From: SZUA-36 sp963774415
GTDB taxonomy: Bacteria > Pseudomonadota > Gammaproteobacteria > Xanthomonadales > SZUA-36
Direction: 5' to 3'
DNA length: 64,000 nt
Assembly (NCBI GenBank): GCA_963774415.1
Contig: CAVZEU010000003.1
Coordinates: 744,001-808,000, forward strand
The translations under genes were made by a program, and so were the position numbers. The notes beneath the pieces were generated by a model, which worked only from the letters and a program-made list of their open reading frames with translations, did not search any database and was not told where the DNA came from. Position 1 is the stretch's first letter. Every line of letters begins with the position of its first letter. Below are positions 52,614 to 61,456 of the stretch, piece after piece.

Positions 52614-53454
52614 CGGCCGCGTGCACGACCTGTGGGCGCAAACCCGGGCATTTGCGCTGGCCGTTGCGGTGCATCTCCTGGCGGCCGTCATCGTATTGTT
52701 CGGCACCATGGACTGGAAGCCGTTCCGGCCGCCGGTGCTGACCGGGATGACCATCGAGGCCGTGATGGTGGACACCAAGGCCATCGAGCGCCGCCGCGAG
52801 GAGGAAGCCAAACAAGCGCGCCTGGCGCAACAGCGCAAGGCCGAGAAGGCGCGGCGCGCAAAAGAGCTGAAGGAAAGGCAGGAACGCGAAGCGCGCAAGA
52901 AGCGCGAAGCGGAGCTGCGGCTGCAGCAACTGCGGAAAAAACAGGAGGCGATTCGCCAGGCGCGCCTGAAGAAACAGCAGGAGGAACTGGCGAAGGTCCG
53001 CAAGCAGCGCGAACAGGCCGAGCGCGAGCGCAAGATCGAGGAAGAAAAGCTGAAGCAGCTCGAACAGCTTCGGCAGGCGGAAAAGGACAAGCAGGAACGG
53101 CTGAAGGCGGAGGCCGACCTGCAGCGCCAGATGGCGGCGGAACAAAGCCAGCAGCAGGCGCAGCGGCTCGGTACACTGCGGGATCAGTACATTGCCGCGA
53201 TCCAGGCGCAGGTGACCAACAACTGGCTGCGCCCGCCCACGGCCCGCCCCGGGCTGCGCTGCACGCTGAAGGTCATTCAGATCCCGGGCGGCGAAGTCAT
53301 TTCGGCGGCCATCGCCGGCCAGTGCAATGCCGACGAGGCCACGCGCCGGTCGCTGGTCGCCGCGGTTGAAAGGGCGGGCACTTTGCCCTACCGTGAATTT
53401 AAAGATGTGTTCGATCGTGAAATTGTTTTTATATTTAAGTATGACGGTAACTGA
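52603..53454 (+). CDS. tolA: Cell envelope protein TolA
   Basis: 283 aa. N-terminal TM anchor (FALAVAVHLLAAVIVLFGTM), a long Lys/Glu/Arg/Ala/Gln-rich helical domain (residues ~60-190) and C-terminal domain III (YIAAIQAQVTNNWLRPPTAR; GLRCTLKVIQIPGGEVISA) that binds TolB, Pal and colicins. Spans the periplasm. Normal domain order, helical part shorter than in E. coli. Confidence 0.93.
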   Translation: MGVDGRVHDLWAQTRAFALAVAVHLLAAVIVLFGTMDWKPFRPPVLTGMTIEAVMVDTKAIERRREEEAKQARLAQQRKAEKARRAKELKERQEREARKKREAELRLQQLRKKQEAIRQARLKKQQEELAKVRKQREQAERERKIEEEKLKQLEQLRQAEKDKQERLKAEADLQRQMAAEQSQQQAQRLGTLRDQYIAAIQAQVTNNWLRPPTARPGLRCTLKVIQIPGGEVISAAIAGQCNADEATRRSLVAAVERAGTLPYREFKDVFDREIVFIFKYDGN

Positions 53455-53458
53455 CTCG

Positions 53459-54751
53459 ATGCGAAAAATACTTTACGTGCTGTTGTTGCTCCTGTTCGCG
53501 CAGGCTGCGCAGGCCAAACTCGAAATTGAAATTATCAAGGGCAACGCCAGCGCGTTGCCGATCGCGATCATCCCGATGAAGTGGCAGGCCAGCGGGCCGC
53601 CGCCGGCGACGCGCGTGAGCGAAGTGGTGTCGTCCGACCTGTACCGCTCGGGCCTGTTCGCGCCGCTCGCTGAAAAGGACATGGTGGACCGGCCGGCGGA
53701 TGCCGAGTCCATCCGCTTCGGCACCTGGCGCCTGCTCAAGGTGGATTACATCGTGCTCGGCTGGGTCAAGGACAGCCCGGGCGGCAACGGTTACGACATC
53801 GTATTCCAGCTTTTCGACGTGCACACGCAGGAACGGCTGCTGTCACAAATCGCCAGCGTCGGCCTGGGCGACCTGCGTTTCGGCGCGCACCGTGTCGCCG
53901 ACGCGATTTACGAAAAACTGACCGGCGTCCCGGGCGCCTTCTCGACACGCATCGCCTACGTGTCGGCCACCGGCGCGCAGGCGCATACCAAGTACGAATT
54001 GTTCGTGGCCGACGCCGACGGTTACAACCCGCAACCGGTGGTGGGTTCGCCGGAACCGTTGCTGTCACCGAACTGGTCGCACGACGGCAAGCGCCTGGCT
54101 TACGTTTCGTTCGAAAAGGGCAATTCCGCGATCTATATCCAGAATGTCGCCACCGGGTCCCGCGAACTCGTATCCACGGGCCGCGGCATCAACGGCGCTC
54201 CGGCCTTTTCACCCGATGACCGTTACCTCGCGTTGACGCTGTCCAGGACAGGTAATCCCGAAATCTACATCAAGGACCTGGCGACGGGCCGCAACCGGCA
54301 GTTGACCCATCACTGGGCCATCGACACCGAAGCCGCCTGGTCGCCGGACGGTAAGTGGATCTATTTCACTTCCGACCGGGGTGGAAAGCCGCAGATTTAC
54401 CGGATGCCGGTGGGCGGCGGAAAGCCGGAGCGCATAACGCGCGAAGGCGACTACAACGCCAGGGCCACCGTATCCCCCGATGGCAAGCGAATTGCGGTAG
54501 CGCACGGGGTGGGAAACGAGTATCGTATAGCGCTAGTGGATCTCGACACCGGGCGTATGCGCATACTGACGCCGGGTGTGCTGGATGAATCGCCCAGTTT
54601 CGCGCCCAACGGCAGCATGATCCTGTATGCGACCCGCGAGGGCGACAGGGGCGTTCTGGCCGCGGTCTCCGCTGACGGCAATGTGCGTCAGCGCTTGATT
54701 TTGACCGAAGGTGACGTGAGAGAACCCGCATGGTCTCCCGTTATCAGGTAA
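53459..54751 (+). CDS. tolB: Tol-Pal system beta-propeller protein TolB
   Basis: 430 aa. Signal peptide (RKILYVLLLLLFAQAAQA), an N-terminal alpha/beta domain and a six-bladed propeller with recurring SPDGK-type motifs (LSPNWSHDGKRLAYVSFEKG; SPDGKWIYFTSDRGGKPQIY). Links TolA to Pal. An in-frame ATG at 53441 is possible but would spoil the signal peptide. Confidence 0.95.
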   Translation: MRKILYVLLLLLFAQAAQAKLEIEIIKGNASALPIAIIPMKWQASGPPPATRVSEVVSSDLYRSGLFAPLAEKDMVDRPADAESIRFGTWRLLKVDYIVLGWVKDSPGGNGYDIVFQLFDVHTQERLLSQIASVGLGDLRFGAHRVADAIYEKLTGVPGAFSTRIAYVSATGAQAHTKYELFVADADGYNPQPVVGSPEPLLSPNWSHDGKRLAYVSFEKGNSAIYIQNVATGSRELVSTGRGINGAPAFSPDDRYLALTLSRTGNPEIYIKDLATGRNRQLTHHWAIDTEAAWSPDGKWIYFTSDRGGKPQIYRMPVGGGKPERITREGDYNARATVSPDGKRIAVAHGVGNEYRIALVDLDTGRMRILTPGVLDESPSFAPNGSMILYATREGDRGVLAAVSADGNVRQRLILTEGDVREPAWSPVIR

Positions 54752-54802
54752 ACTTGGTAGCTGATCTGTTTTAGTGGTTTTTGAATAATTTGGAGGAGAG
54801 AC

Positions 54803-55339
54803 ATGAATACTACCTGGCGTCTGTTGCTTGCCCTGGCCGTCGCGTTCTCGATCACGGCCTGCAAGACGACAAAACCTGTATCTGAAGAAGCAGCCGAACC
54901 CGCCCAGCCAGCACCGGTCGAGGAACAGGAAGCCCAACCGGTCGCGGCCCCGGATCCGCACGACTATACCGATGTCAGGAACTTTGACAACAGCGAAAGC
55001 CTGCTGTCCAAGCGAGTGGTTTACTTTGACTTCGACAAGTCTGAGGTCAAGTCGGAATATCGCGACATCGTTGCCGCCCACGCCGCCTACGCCGCCGCCA
55101 ATCCCAGCGCCAGGATTACGCTGGAAGGCCACGCCGACGAGCGCGGTACGCGTGAATACAATCTTGGTCTCGGTGAACGCCGCGCCAACGCCGTTGCCGA
55201 CTTGATGTTTGCAGCAGGCGTCCAGAACGACCAGGTAAAGGTCGTGAGTTACGGCGAAGAGCGTCCTGTATGCCGTGTCAGCGATGAAGACTGCTGGTGG
55301 CAGAACCGCCGCGTGGAGATTGTCTACACCGCGAGATGA
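54803..55339 (+). CDS. pal: Peptidoglycan-associated lipoprotein Pal
   Basis: 178 aa. Lipobox ITAC at ~residues 18-21; a Glu/Pro/Ala linker; then the OmpA-like domain (RVVYFDFDKSEVKSEYRDIV; ITLEGHADERGTREYNLGLG; RRVEIVYTAR). Anchors the outer membrane to peptidoglycan. GGAGGAG lies 7 nt before the ATG; the stop overlaps the next start (ATGA). Confidence 0.96.
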   Translation: MNTTWRLLLALAVAFSITACKTTKPVSEEAAEPAQPAPVEEQEAQPVAAPDPHDYTDVRNFDNSESLLSKRVVYFDFDKSEVKSEYRDIVAAHAAYAAANPSARITLEGHADERGTREYNLGLGERRANAVADLMFAAGVQNDQVKVVSYGEERPVCRVSDEDCWWQNRRVEIVYTAR

Positions 55340-56172
55340 GTATGCAAACAACGCTTTTGAAACCAATGCGGATGGCCAGCCTCGTTCTGGCCATTTGCAT
55401 TTCTGCGCCGCTGGCCGCGCAGGAGCAGGACAACAAGGCCATGGTCAACATGGTGATCCAGATCCAGCAATTGCAGGACGAGGTTCGCACCTTGAGGGGC
55501 ATGCTGGAAGACCAGGGTGCCGAAATCGAGAATTTGTCCAACCGGCAGCGGGACCAGTTCCTCGACCTCGATCAGCGCATCAACGAACTGCGCGGTAATG
55601 CGAGCGGGCCGGTCGCTGCGATGTCCTCCCGCGCCGCCCCGGCCACAACCCAGAGGCGTGCGCCGCCGCAGCCCGCGCCGGCCAAGGACAAGCCCGAGGT
55701 CAGTAAGCCCGTCGACGCGCAAACCGCCGTGAAGGGGCTGCCGACGCCGGATACGGCCTCGCGAGAGACAGCGCCCACGCCGGAGACCGAAAAAGAAGCA
55801 TATGACCAGGCATTCCAGTCCCTGAAGGAACTCAAGTACGCAGACGCCGCGCAACAGTTCAAGGCGTTTCTCCAGCAGTACCCCGACAGCGAATTTGCCG
55901 ACAACGCGCAGTATTGGCTTGGCGAGTCGTATTACGTGACACGCAATTACGATATCGCACTGGAGGCATTCCAGAACGTTTTGAACAAGTTCCCGCAGAG
56001 CCCGAAGGTGCCGGACAGCCTGCTGAAAATCGGCTACACGTATTACGAACTCAAGCAATGGGACCAGGCGCGCGCCGCGTTGGAGCAGGTGCAGCAGCAA
56101 TATCCGAACTCGACCCTGGCCCGTTTGGCGGAAAGCCGCCTGCGGAGCATGAAGCTCGAGGGGCACTATTAG
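55336..56172 (+). CDS. cpoB: Cell division coordinator CpoB (YbgF)
   Basis: 278 aa. Signal peptide (MASLVLAICISAPLAAQ), a trimerising coiled coil (MVIQIQQLQDEVRTLRGMLE), a Pro/Ala-rich linker and C-terminal TPR-like repeats (AYDQAFQSLKELKYADAAQQ; YWLGESYYVTRNYDIALEAF; LKIGYTYYELKQWDQARAAL). Links Tol-Pal with peptidoglycan synthesis at the septum. Last gene of the tol-pal operon; ATGs at 55342 and 55366 are also in frame. Confidence 0.93.
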   Translation: MSMQTTLLKPMRMASLVLAICISAPLAAQEQDNKAMVNMVIQIQQLQDEVRTLRGMLEDQGAEIENLSNRQRDQFLDLDQRINELRGNASGPVAAMSSRAAPATTQRRAPPQPAPAKDKPEVSKPVDAQTAVKGLPTPDTASRETAPTPETEKEAYDQAFQSLKELKYADAAQQFKAFLQQYPDSEFADNAQYWLGESYYVTRNYDIALEAFQNVLNKFPQSPKVPDSLLKIGYTYYELKQWDQARAALEQVQQQYPNSTLARLAESRLRSMKLEGHY

Positions 56173-56200
56173 CCTTAGCCATAGCCATAGCCCTTACGTT

Positions 56201-56560
56201 ACCCCCGCTCGCCGTTCCTGACTTGTTCAGGCACGGCTCTGCTTGAGCTTCCTTCGACCAATAGCTCGGGCTATTGGCCTCAGTCCAGCCCGGCGCACGG
56301 CCGCACCTGCCCGGCGTCAGCATCCGGCTTACGGGGGCAACGTAAGGGCTGTACCCCCGCTCGCCGTTCCTGACTTGTCCAGGCACGGCTCTGCTTGAGC
56401 TTCCTTCGACCAATAGCTCGGGCTATTGGCCTCAGTCCAGCCCGGCGCACGGCCGCACCTGCCCGGCGTCAGCATCCGGCTTACGGGGGCAACGTAAGGG
56501 CTGTACCCCCGCTCGCCGTTCCTGACTTGTTCAGGCACGGCTCTGCTTGAGCTTTTTGCC
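56201..56560 (+). repeat. 152-bp tandem repeats (two full units and a partial third)
   Basis: Units start at 56201, 56353 and 56505 with ACCCCCGCTCGCCGTTCCTG; the spacing is 152 bp each time. Each holds hairpins CCTGA/TCAGG, CAATAGC/GCTATTG and CTTACG/CGTAAG. Differences between units are minimal (TTGTTC versus TTGTCC). Related decayed sequence is present at 39.36-39.74 kb. Reading frames through these units are not genes. Confidence 0.85.
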
Positions 56561-56622
56561 CTGAACGTCATTCCCGCGCAAGCGGGGACCTGCCGGGGCT
56601 CGCGCTGCGGTAAAATACACCC

Positions 56623-57312
56623 ATGTCTTCCAGCGCAGAATCCACCGGCCGCGCCGTGCCCGAAAGCCGGCAGGACAGGCTCAGGATCACCGAGATCTTC
56701 CACTCGCTGCAGGGCGAGGCACGTGATGCGGGCAAACCTACCGTTTTCATCCGCCTGACCGGCTGCCCGCTGCGCTGCGTATACTGCGACACGGCTTACG
56801 CTTTTCATGGCGGCGAGTGGATGCGGATCGACGACATCGTCGAAAAGGCCTCGGGCTATGGCGCGCGCCACGTTTGCGTCACCGGCGGCGAGCCGCTGGC
56901 GCAGAAGCGCTGCCTGAGGTTACTCGAGCGGCTGTGCGATGCGGGCTTCGACGTATCGCTCGAAACCAGCGGGGCCATGGATGTCAGTGCGGTCGACGAG
57001 CGCGTCAGCCGCGTGGTCGACATCAAGACACCGGATTCGGGTGAGGTGGCGCGCAACCTGTGGGACAATATCGGCGTGCTGACCGCCCACGACCAGGTCA
57101 AGTTCGTGATCTGTTCACGGAGTGACTACGAGTGGGCACGGGAGCAAGTCCGGGAGCGTGGCCTGGAACACCAGCACGAAATCCTGTTTTCGCCCTCATG
57201 GCAGCAGCAGGACGCCGCGGAACTCGCCGGCTGGGTGCTCGAGGACCGCCTGGCCGTCAGGCTGCAATTGCAATTGCACAAAATATTGTGGGGAGACGTA
57301 CCCGGAAAATGA
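56623..57312 (+). CDS. queE: 7-carboxy-7-deazaguanine synthase
   Basis: 229 aa radical-SAM enzyme that makes CDG for queuosine. The cluster motif is C48-x3-C52-x2-C55 (GCPLRCVYCDTAY), then the SAM-contact CVTGGEPLAQ. N-terminus reads ITEIFHSLQGEARDAGKPTV, the family signature. Overlaps queC (ATGA). Confidence 0.95.
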   Translation: MSSSAESTGRAVPESRQDRLRITEIFHSLQGEARDAGKPTVFIRLTGCPLRCVYCDTAYAFHGGEWMRIDDIVEKASGYGARHVCVTGGEPLAQKRCLRLLERLCDAGFDVSLETSGAMDVSAVDERVSRVVDIKTPDSGEVARNLWDNIGVLTAHDQVKFVICSRSDYEWAREQVRERGLEHQHEILFSPSWQQQDAAELAGWVLEDRLAVRLQLQLHKILWGDVPGK

Positions 57313-57995
57313 ATACCACGGAAGGCAAAACCGCCGTTGTCCTGTTATCCGGCGGGCTCGATTCCGCCACCTGCCTCGCGATTGCCGACAGTCTCGGCTA
57401 CCGCTGCTATGCGCTATCCGTTAACTACGGTCAGCGGCACGGCTCCGAGCTCGAGGCCGCGAAACGCATCGCGCGAAAGTATTCGGCAGAGCACAAGATT
57501 ATCGATCTCGATTTACGCAGCATCGGCGGCTCCGCCCTGACCGACGATATCGACGTGCCGGTCGAGGAAAGCGAAGGCATCCCGGTGACCTACGTGCCGG
57601 CGCGCAACACGATCATGCTGTCGCTGGCGCTGGCCTGGGCCGAGGTGCTTGGCGCGGTGGACCTTTTCATCGGTGTCAACGCGGTGGACTATTCCGGCTA
57701 CCCGGACTGCCGGCCCGAGTTCGTCAACGCCTTCGAAGAGCTGGCGAACCTCGCCACCAAGGCGGGGGTGGTGGGTCATCGGCTGGTCGTTCACACACCG
57801 CTGATCGACATGAGCAAGGCCGACATCATCCGCAAGGGCACGGAACTGGACGTAGATTACGCGATAACCGTTTCCTGCTACCAGGCCGACGAAGTGGGCA
57901 GGGCTTGCGGAGTGTGTGATTCCTGCCGTATCCGTGCCGCCGGTTTCGAGGCGGCCGGCATCGATGACCCGACCCGCTACCAGCCGGCAGACTGA
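57309..57995 (+). CDS. queC: 7-cyano-7-deazaguanine synthase
   Basis: 228 aa. ATP-pyrophosphatase PP-loop S14GGLDS19; YVPARNTIMLSLALA and the C-terminal zinc ligands (SCYQADEVGRACGVCDSCRI). Converts CDG to preQ0 in queuosine biosynthesis, directly after QueE. The tRNA-Lys gene follows 63 bp later. Confidence 0.96.
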   Translation: MNTTEGKTAVVLLSGGLDSATCLAIADSLGYRCYALSVNYGQRHGSELEAAKRIARKYSAEHKIIDLDLRSIGGSALTDDIDVPVEESEGIPVTYVPARNTIMLSLALAWAEVLGAVDLFIGVNAVDYSGYPDCRPEFVNAFEELANLATKAGVVGHRLVVHTPLIDMSKADIIRKGTELDVDYAITVSCYQADEVGRACGVCDSCRIRAAGFEAAGIDDPTRYQPAD

Positions 57996-58058
57996 CCGTT
58001 TTTCCTTGAGTGCGGCCTTGAATTCAAATAAAATGCCGCGCTCCCCGCATGATCCTGA

Positions 58059-58134
58059 GGGCCGTTAGCTCAGTTGGTAGAGCACCGGACTTTTAATCCG
58101 ATGGTCGTAGGTTCGAATCCTTCACGGCCCACCA
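58059..58134 (+). tRNA. tRNA-Lys(UUU)
   Basis: 76 nt with encoded CCA. Acceptor GGGCCGT/ACGGCCC, D-arm GCTCAGTTGGTAGAGC, anticodon arm CGGACTTTTAATCCG with anticodon TTT, T-arm TAGG-TTCGAAT-CCTT. Directly downstream the composition becomes AT-richer and gene remnants begin, so the 3 prime end may have served as an integration site; no repeat of it was seen further right in the window. Confidence 0.97.
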
Positions 58135-58433
58135 TTTTACGACGGTGTATTCCGGCCACATGGGTTACGCCTTGATTCCAGCCATAGAGCAGGTTTGAGT
58201 TTTTTAAATGCTTGACACCGGACCAACGAATTTGTCCAAACGATAATGCAAGCTATATATTGTTAATTTCTGCAAAACAGATCAAATGACATCTGTGGAC
58301 GCTCACAAGCGAAAAGACATTTCATACCACGATGCGATCGGGCCGGGAATATCATGAGGTTGTGGTCGAACCACGTGCATTCTATCCAAACGATGATAGG
58401 TATCTGTAATAGATCTCTTCGACATGCCTAGAT

Positions 58434-58646
58434 ATGCTCGATGTCGGTTGCGGCACGGGCTCCTCTCGCTCCCTCGCCGAGACGGTTTACTACGGAGATC
58501 TCGAGAAACACATGATTTTGCGCTACGGCTGTCTGTTTAGAGACGTTGTGGGTATTGACCATAGTTCATCTATGACTCGAATCAGCCCATTATCAAGGAG
58601 AGCTTCGAGACTGTTGCCGGGCTGGACAATGTACAGCTCATCATGA
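58434..58646 (+). pseudogene. Fragment of a class I SAM-dependent methyltransferase
   Basis: MLDVGCGTGSSRSLAET is motif I of a SAM methyltransferase and VVGIDHSSSM is motif II. After that the frame breaks; reading in the next frame gives plausible continuation (PIIKESFETVAGLDNVQLIM). Only a ~70-aa piece remains, with no Shine-Dalgarno. Remnant rather than a functional gene. Confidence 0.55.
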
Positions 58647-58661
58647 AGAATCGTCAAATAT

Positions 58662-59078
58662 CTCAAGGCTGCGGGGGTGCGGGGGTTGCGAAAGAATCCC
58701 GCTGGAGAGCTACCAGGGCAGCAGGCACGGAGTAGAGACGCAATCCGTGCTTCTTGACGATGCAGTCTTCTTTAGGCAAAGCCAAGCGCAGGTCAAAGAA
58801 ATACGTTGCATGAGGAAGTGCAGTCGGTTTATTGCCACCTTTTGGTGAACGGCACCAGTAGTTGGGTTGGGACGGTTCGGTTGCCTGTATGCAGCGAAAT
58901 CGATTGTTGCGGCGACAGGCACCAGTCCGTATCAAATCTTTCTTTCAGGTAGGCGGCACAAGAGTCCCAAAATGAGGCATACCAAGCAGTACTATCGCCA
59001 GAGGTCTCGCCTGGGTGCGATGGGATATACCAGCCTTTCATGACTTTTTTCAGGAAGCCGTGACGCTGAAGGCGCTCG
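58662..59078 (-). pseudogene. Frameshifted N-terminal fragment of a YIPSHPG-type protein (Fic-associated domain?)
   Basis: In one minus-strand frame: RLQRHGFLKKVMKGWYIPSH, then WYASFWDSCAAYLKERFDTD and SLHTGNRTVPTQLLV; in the next frame: RSPKGGNKPTALPHATYFFD, then GLRLYSVPAALVAL. Joined across a frameshift near 58850 they form one conserved domain which I recall from the N-terminal part of some Fic-family and other toxin-like proteins. The assignment is from memory. The rest of the protein is missing. Confidence 0.5.
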
Positions 59079-59179
59079 CGTCAGTTCTGCTTAGGTCCCG
59101 AGACCTTACCGCTACGCCCCCTTTTTCTTGCAGCTCTCGTAGAGCTTTGAGGGATTGCTATTTTTCCTGGGGTCTTCCC

Positions 59180-59440
59180 ATGCTGGTTTTGCTCTTTCTC
59201 CAAGTTTATTTGTTGCGATTTCTAGGTTATTCTGTTTTATCATTTTTAGTTTTTATGTCTAGCAAATTCCAGGTTATTTTGTCTATAGTTGACCTTCTGA
59301 TATTTTTATTGTTATTAATCGGATACTTGCGGTATTTGTCAATTATTAATGTGCCAGTTAACGCCAGTAAACCGCGGTACATGACGGCTTGTGTGGCACA
59401 AACCTGGCACAATCGAATTAACGACAATTCAATTTTCTGA
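59180..59440 (+). CDS. Doubtful small hydrophobic protein
   Basis: 86 codons from ATG 59180, with two strongly hydrophobic stretches (LVLLFLQVYLLRFLGYSVLS; ILSIVDLLIFLLLLIGYL). No clear Shine-Dalgarno and AT-rich codons; hydrophobicity may merely reflect T-rich DNA. No family recognised. Confidence 0.2.
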   Translation: MLVLLFLQVYLLRFLGYSVLSFLVFMSSKFQVILSIVDLLIFLLLLIGYLRYLSIINVPVNASKPRYMTACVAQTWHNRINDNSIF

Positions 59441-59545
59441 ACTTCTGCTTTCGACCAGAAGCGGAAATCGAAAGTCTCTTCACCTGAGACTAAGTACGAT
59501 GACTGGTATTGACCCAATGCAAACTTCGTATACCTGAGGGTGAAC

Positions 59546-60028
59546 ATGCTGCGCATCATCAAAATTCTACTGCAGCTGGAGTAGGCGCATTCGGATTAGT
59601 TAGCGGCTTTTCGATATTTCTATTGGGATGACACCGTGGCGGCAGTGGCAATGGTAACCTCCATGTCCAGCTGGGATGGTGGCGTCTCCAGTTGGCAGGC
59701 TGTAAACAGCGCACCTCTTAATTGGTTTGGCGCTGCTTGGATCGTGGCTCTGGATCTGGGCTATGCTATGCTCTGCGCAATAGGCGTGATGCGGATGTGG
59801 AGTGCACGCTATGCAAGTTCGCCAGTTGCTGTTGCTAAGACTCTGGCGCTCGCGGGATGTGGACTCGCTGCGATCATGTTGTTCGGCGGATTCTTTGTGG
59901 GTGCGGAAACGTTTTTCGAGCTGTGGCGTTTAGATGCCATGCGTGGCTCCGTTTTGGATACGGCATTCCGCTATCTAGGTTCGATTCAGCTCATTGCTCT
60001 ATTAACTTCCAGCGCAGAGCCTGAATAG
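59546..60028 (+). pseudogene. DUF2165 family membrane protein, frameshifted
   Basis: GAGGG precedes ATG 59546 (MLRIIKILLQL), the usual start of DUF2165 proteins. The frame shifts near 59580 (GAFGLVSGF in another frame) and again near 59615 (FRYFYWDDTVAAVAMVTSMS). The rest is intact to 60028 and has three hydrophobic helices, ending FGGFFVGAETFFELWRLDAM and TAFRYLGSIQLIALL. Two frameshifts indicate a pseudogene unless they are sequencing errors. Confidence 0.65.
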
Positions 60029-60676
60029 CGGTTACTGGCCGAAAAGTGTATAAAAATTAATCTTTTAACCGGACTGGCTTTTTATCCTGGCTAGCCAATA
60101 TCTCAGTAAAACCAGTAACGCGTAATTAATAACAAGCCTCGCTTTACAACTCATGTGCACGTTTGTGCCGCAGTTCACGGTGAGTTTGAATGTCAGCTTT
60201 CGACCAATGAGAGACATTCGTCAAATATAAAACAAACACTAATATGGTGGGGGGAGCTCCTTTCTCCTGAGCTTTATCCGAAAAATCCGGCAAACCCCCT
60301 TTGTTGTGTAACCAACTTACCAGATATTGGATGCACTGATCATGTGCGAAGAAACCGGCTTTTTAAAATATATTGGATTTTTAATATAAAAGAGTTTAAT
60401 TCTCAATCCCAACTATACTAATGTCAGCGAGACGCTTTTCCAAGTGTACTCATAACCGCGATACGGTTGTCGAGACCCTATCCGGTAATTCCACAGCTGT
60501 ATAGGGTATCCACTATCTGAAAGTACTCAGAGCTCCTGCATGGTTAGCTATTAATAACTGAGGGACTAAGAGTATGAAGTATTTACCAACCACTTTAACA
60601 ACCTGATTAGCTTGATGCGGGCTGTCTTCACCATCAGCGACAGGAAGCAAATACCTGCATAGGTCAAGTCGCGTGA
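60029..60676. other. AT-rich region without a supported gene
   Basis: Short open frames here lack start signals, family resemblance and coding periodicity. Nothing else recognised. Confidence 0.5.
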
Positions 60677-60820
60677 GCGTTCGAACTCTGCAACGCCTAC
60701 TGTGAGGCAATGGATTGTGAGATCGACGATCCTAAGCTTGATATTGCCTGCGAAAAGGTGATGGATCGGTTTGAGCAGCTACAGGTTCACTCCGCCGTCC
60801 GAATCAGTACCAGTGTTTAG
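60677..60820 (+). pseudogene. Fragment of a small Cys-containing protein
   Basis: An open frame without a start codon reads LCNAYCEAMDCEIDDPKLD, then ACEKVMDRFEQLQ. The CxxYCEAMDC pattern is one I associate with small secreted proteins of gammaproteobacteria. A stop immediately upstream (60674-60676) separates it from any start. Very tentative. Confidence 0.3.
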
Positions 60821-60977
60821 AAGCGACATGCATTGGCCCAGCGTCAGCTACTGAAGATCGCTACTGAGGAGGATGATGGTGACCGATACCATTCCTATGT
60901 GCTTTTAATTATACTGACACAACCCTGCTCTGTTACAACGGTAGCTGGAGTTGTAACTCGAAATAATCTTAACACTG

Positions 60978-61009
60978 GAGCCGTCAATCACTGGCGGCTC
61001 TTTATTTTT
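60978..61009 (+). terminator. Intrinsic terminator
   Basis: GAGCCG (60978-60983) and CGGCTC (60995-61000) followed by TTTATTTTT. It may have belonged to the decayed genes upstream. Confidence 0.5.
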
Positions 61010-61018
61010 GATACTTCT

Positions 61019-61272
61019 CTATGACTGCCTTTGGCCGTTTGCGGTCCATAACATCGCTGATAGTCTGAATACACGAGCCATCGCGTCGACCGCTTGTTCG
61101 GCTTCAGCTCTGGCACGATGGGTCTCGTCCCATTCCGCCGCCAATAGAGCAAGAAGTACGCCAACGACCACCACCAAAACTTCGAGTGCCCAATGATGCA
61201 GGGCCCGCTTCTCCCGGGGTCGTAAAGCGCAAAATCGTGACTTCAGCTTAGCGGTCTTAGGTGATTCGGTTA
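61019..61272 (-). pseudogene. Remnant of a single-TM membrane protein
   Basis: A minus-strand frame, open but without a start codon, reads LRPREKRALHHWALEVLVVV VGVLLALLAAEW in two parts and continues DETHRARAEAEQAVDAMARV. The anchor followed by an Arg/Glu-rich helix resembles a common family of uncharacterised anchored proteins. Truncated on both sides. Confidence 0.35.
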
Positions 61273-61456
61273 GTCAGGTCAGGACACCCATAGCTTTGTT
61301 CGAACGGGTCTCAAAGTTTATGCTGGCATTTTCCTCGGATCCCATGCTTCCCGGGCTAAGTTTCCAGCGAAAAAGTGGCAGCAGGGAACCAAACCGCGTA
61401 AAGACTCGGACAGCAAAGAGTTCAGGGTAGTATGCGAACGTCTATGTCACCGCAGC

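Noticed and set aside
56173..56871. Open frames through the 152-bp repeats
   Set aside because: The same peptide repeats with each unit (MLTPGRCGRAPGWTEANSPS); it is a product of the repeat, and hairpins explain the sequence better.
58059..58134. Phage or island attachment site at tRNA-Lys
   Set aside because: No second copy of the tRNA 3 prime end and no integrase in the window, so it stays a suggestion only.
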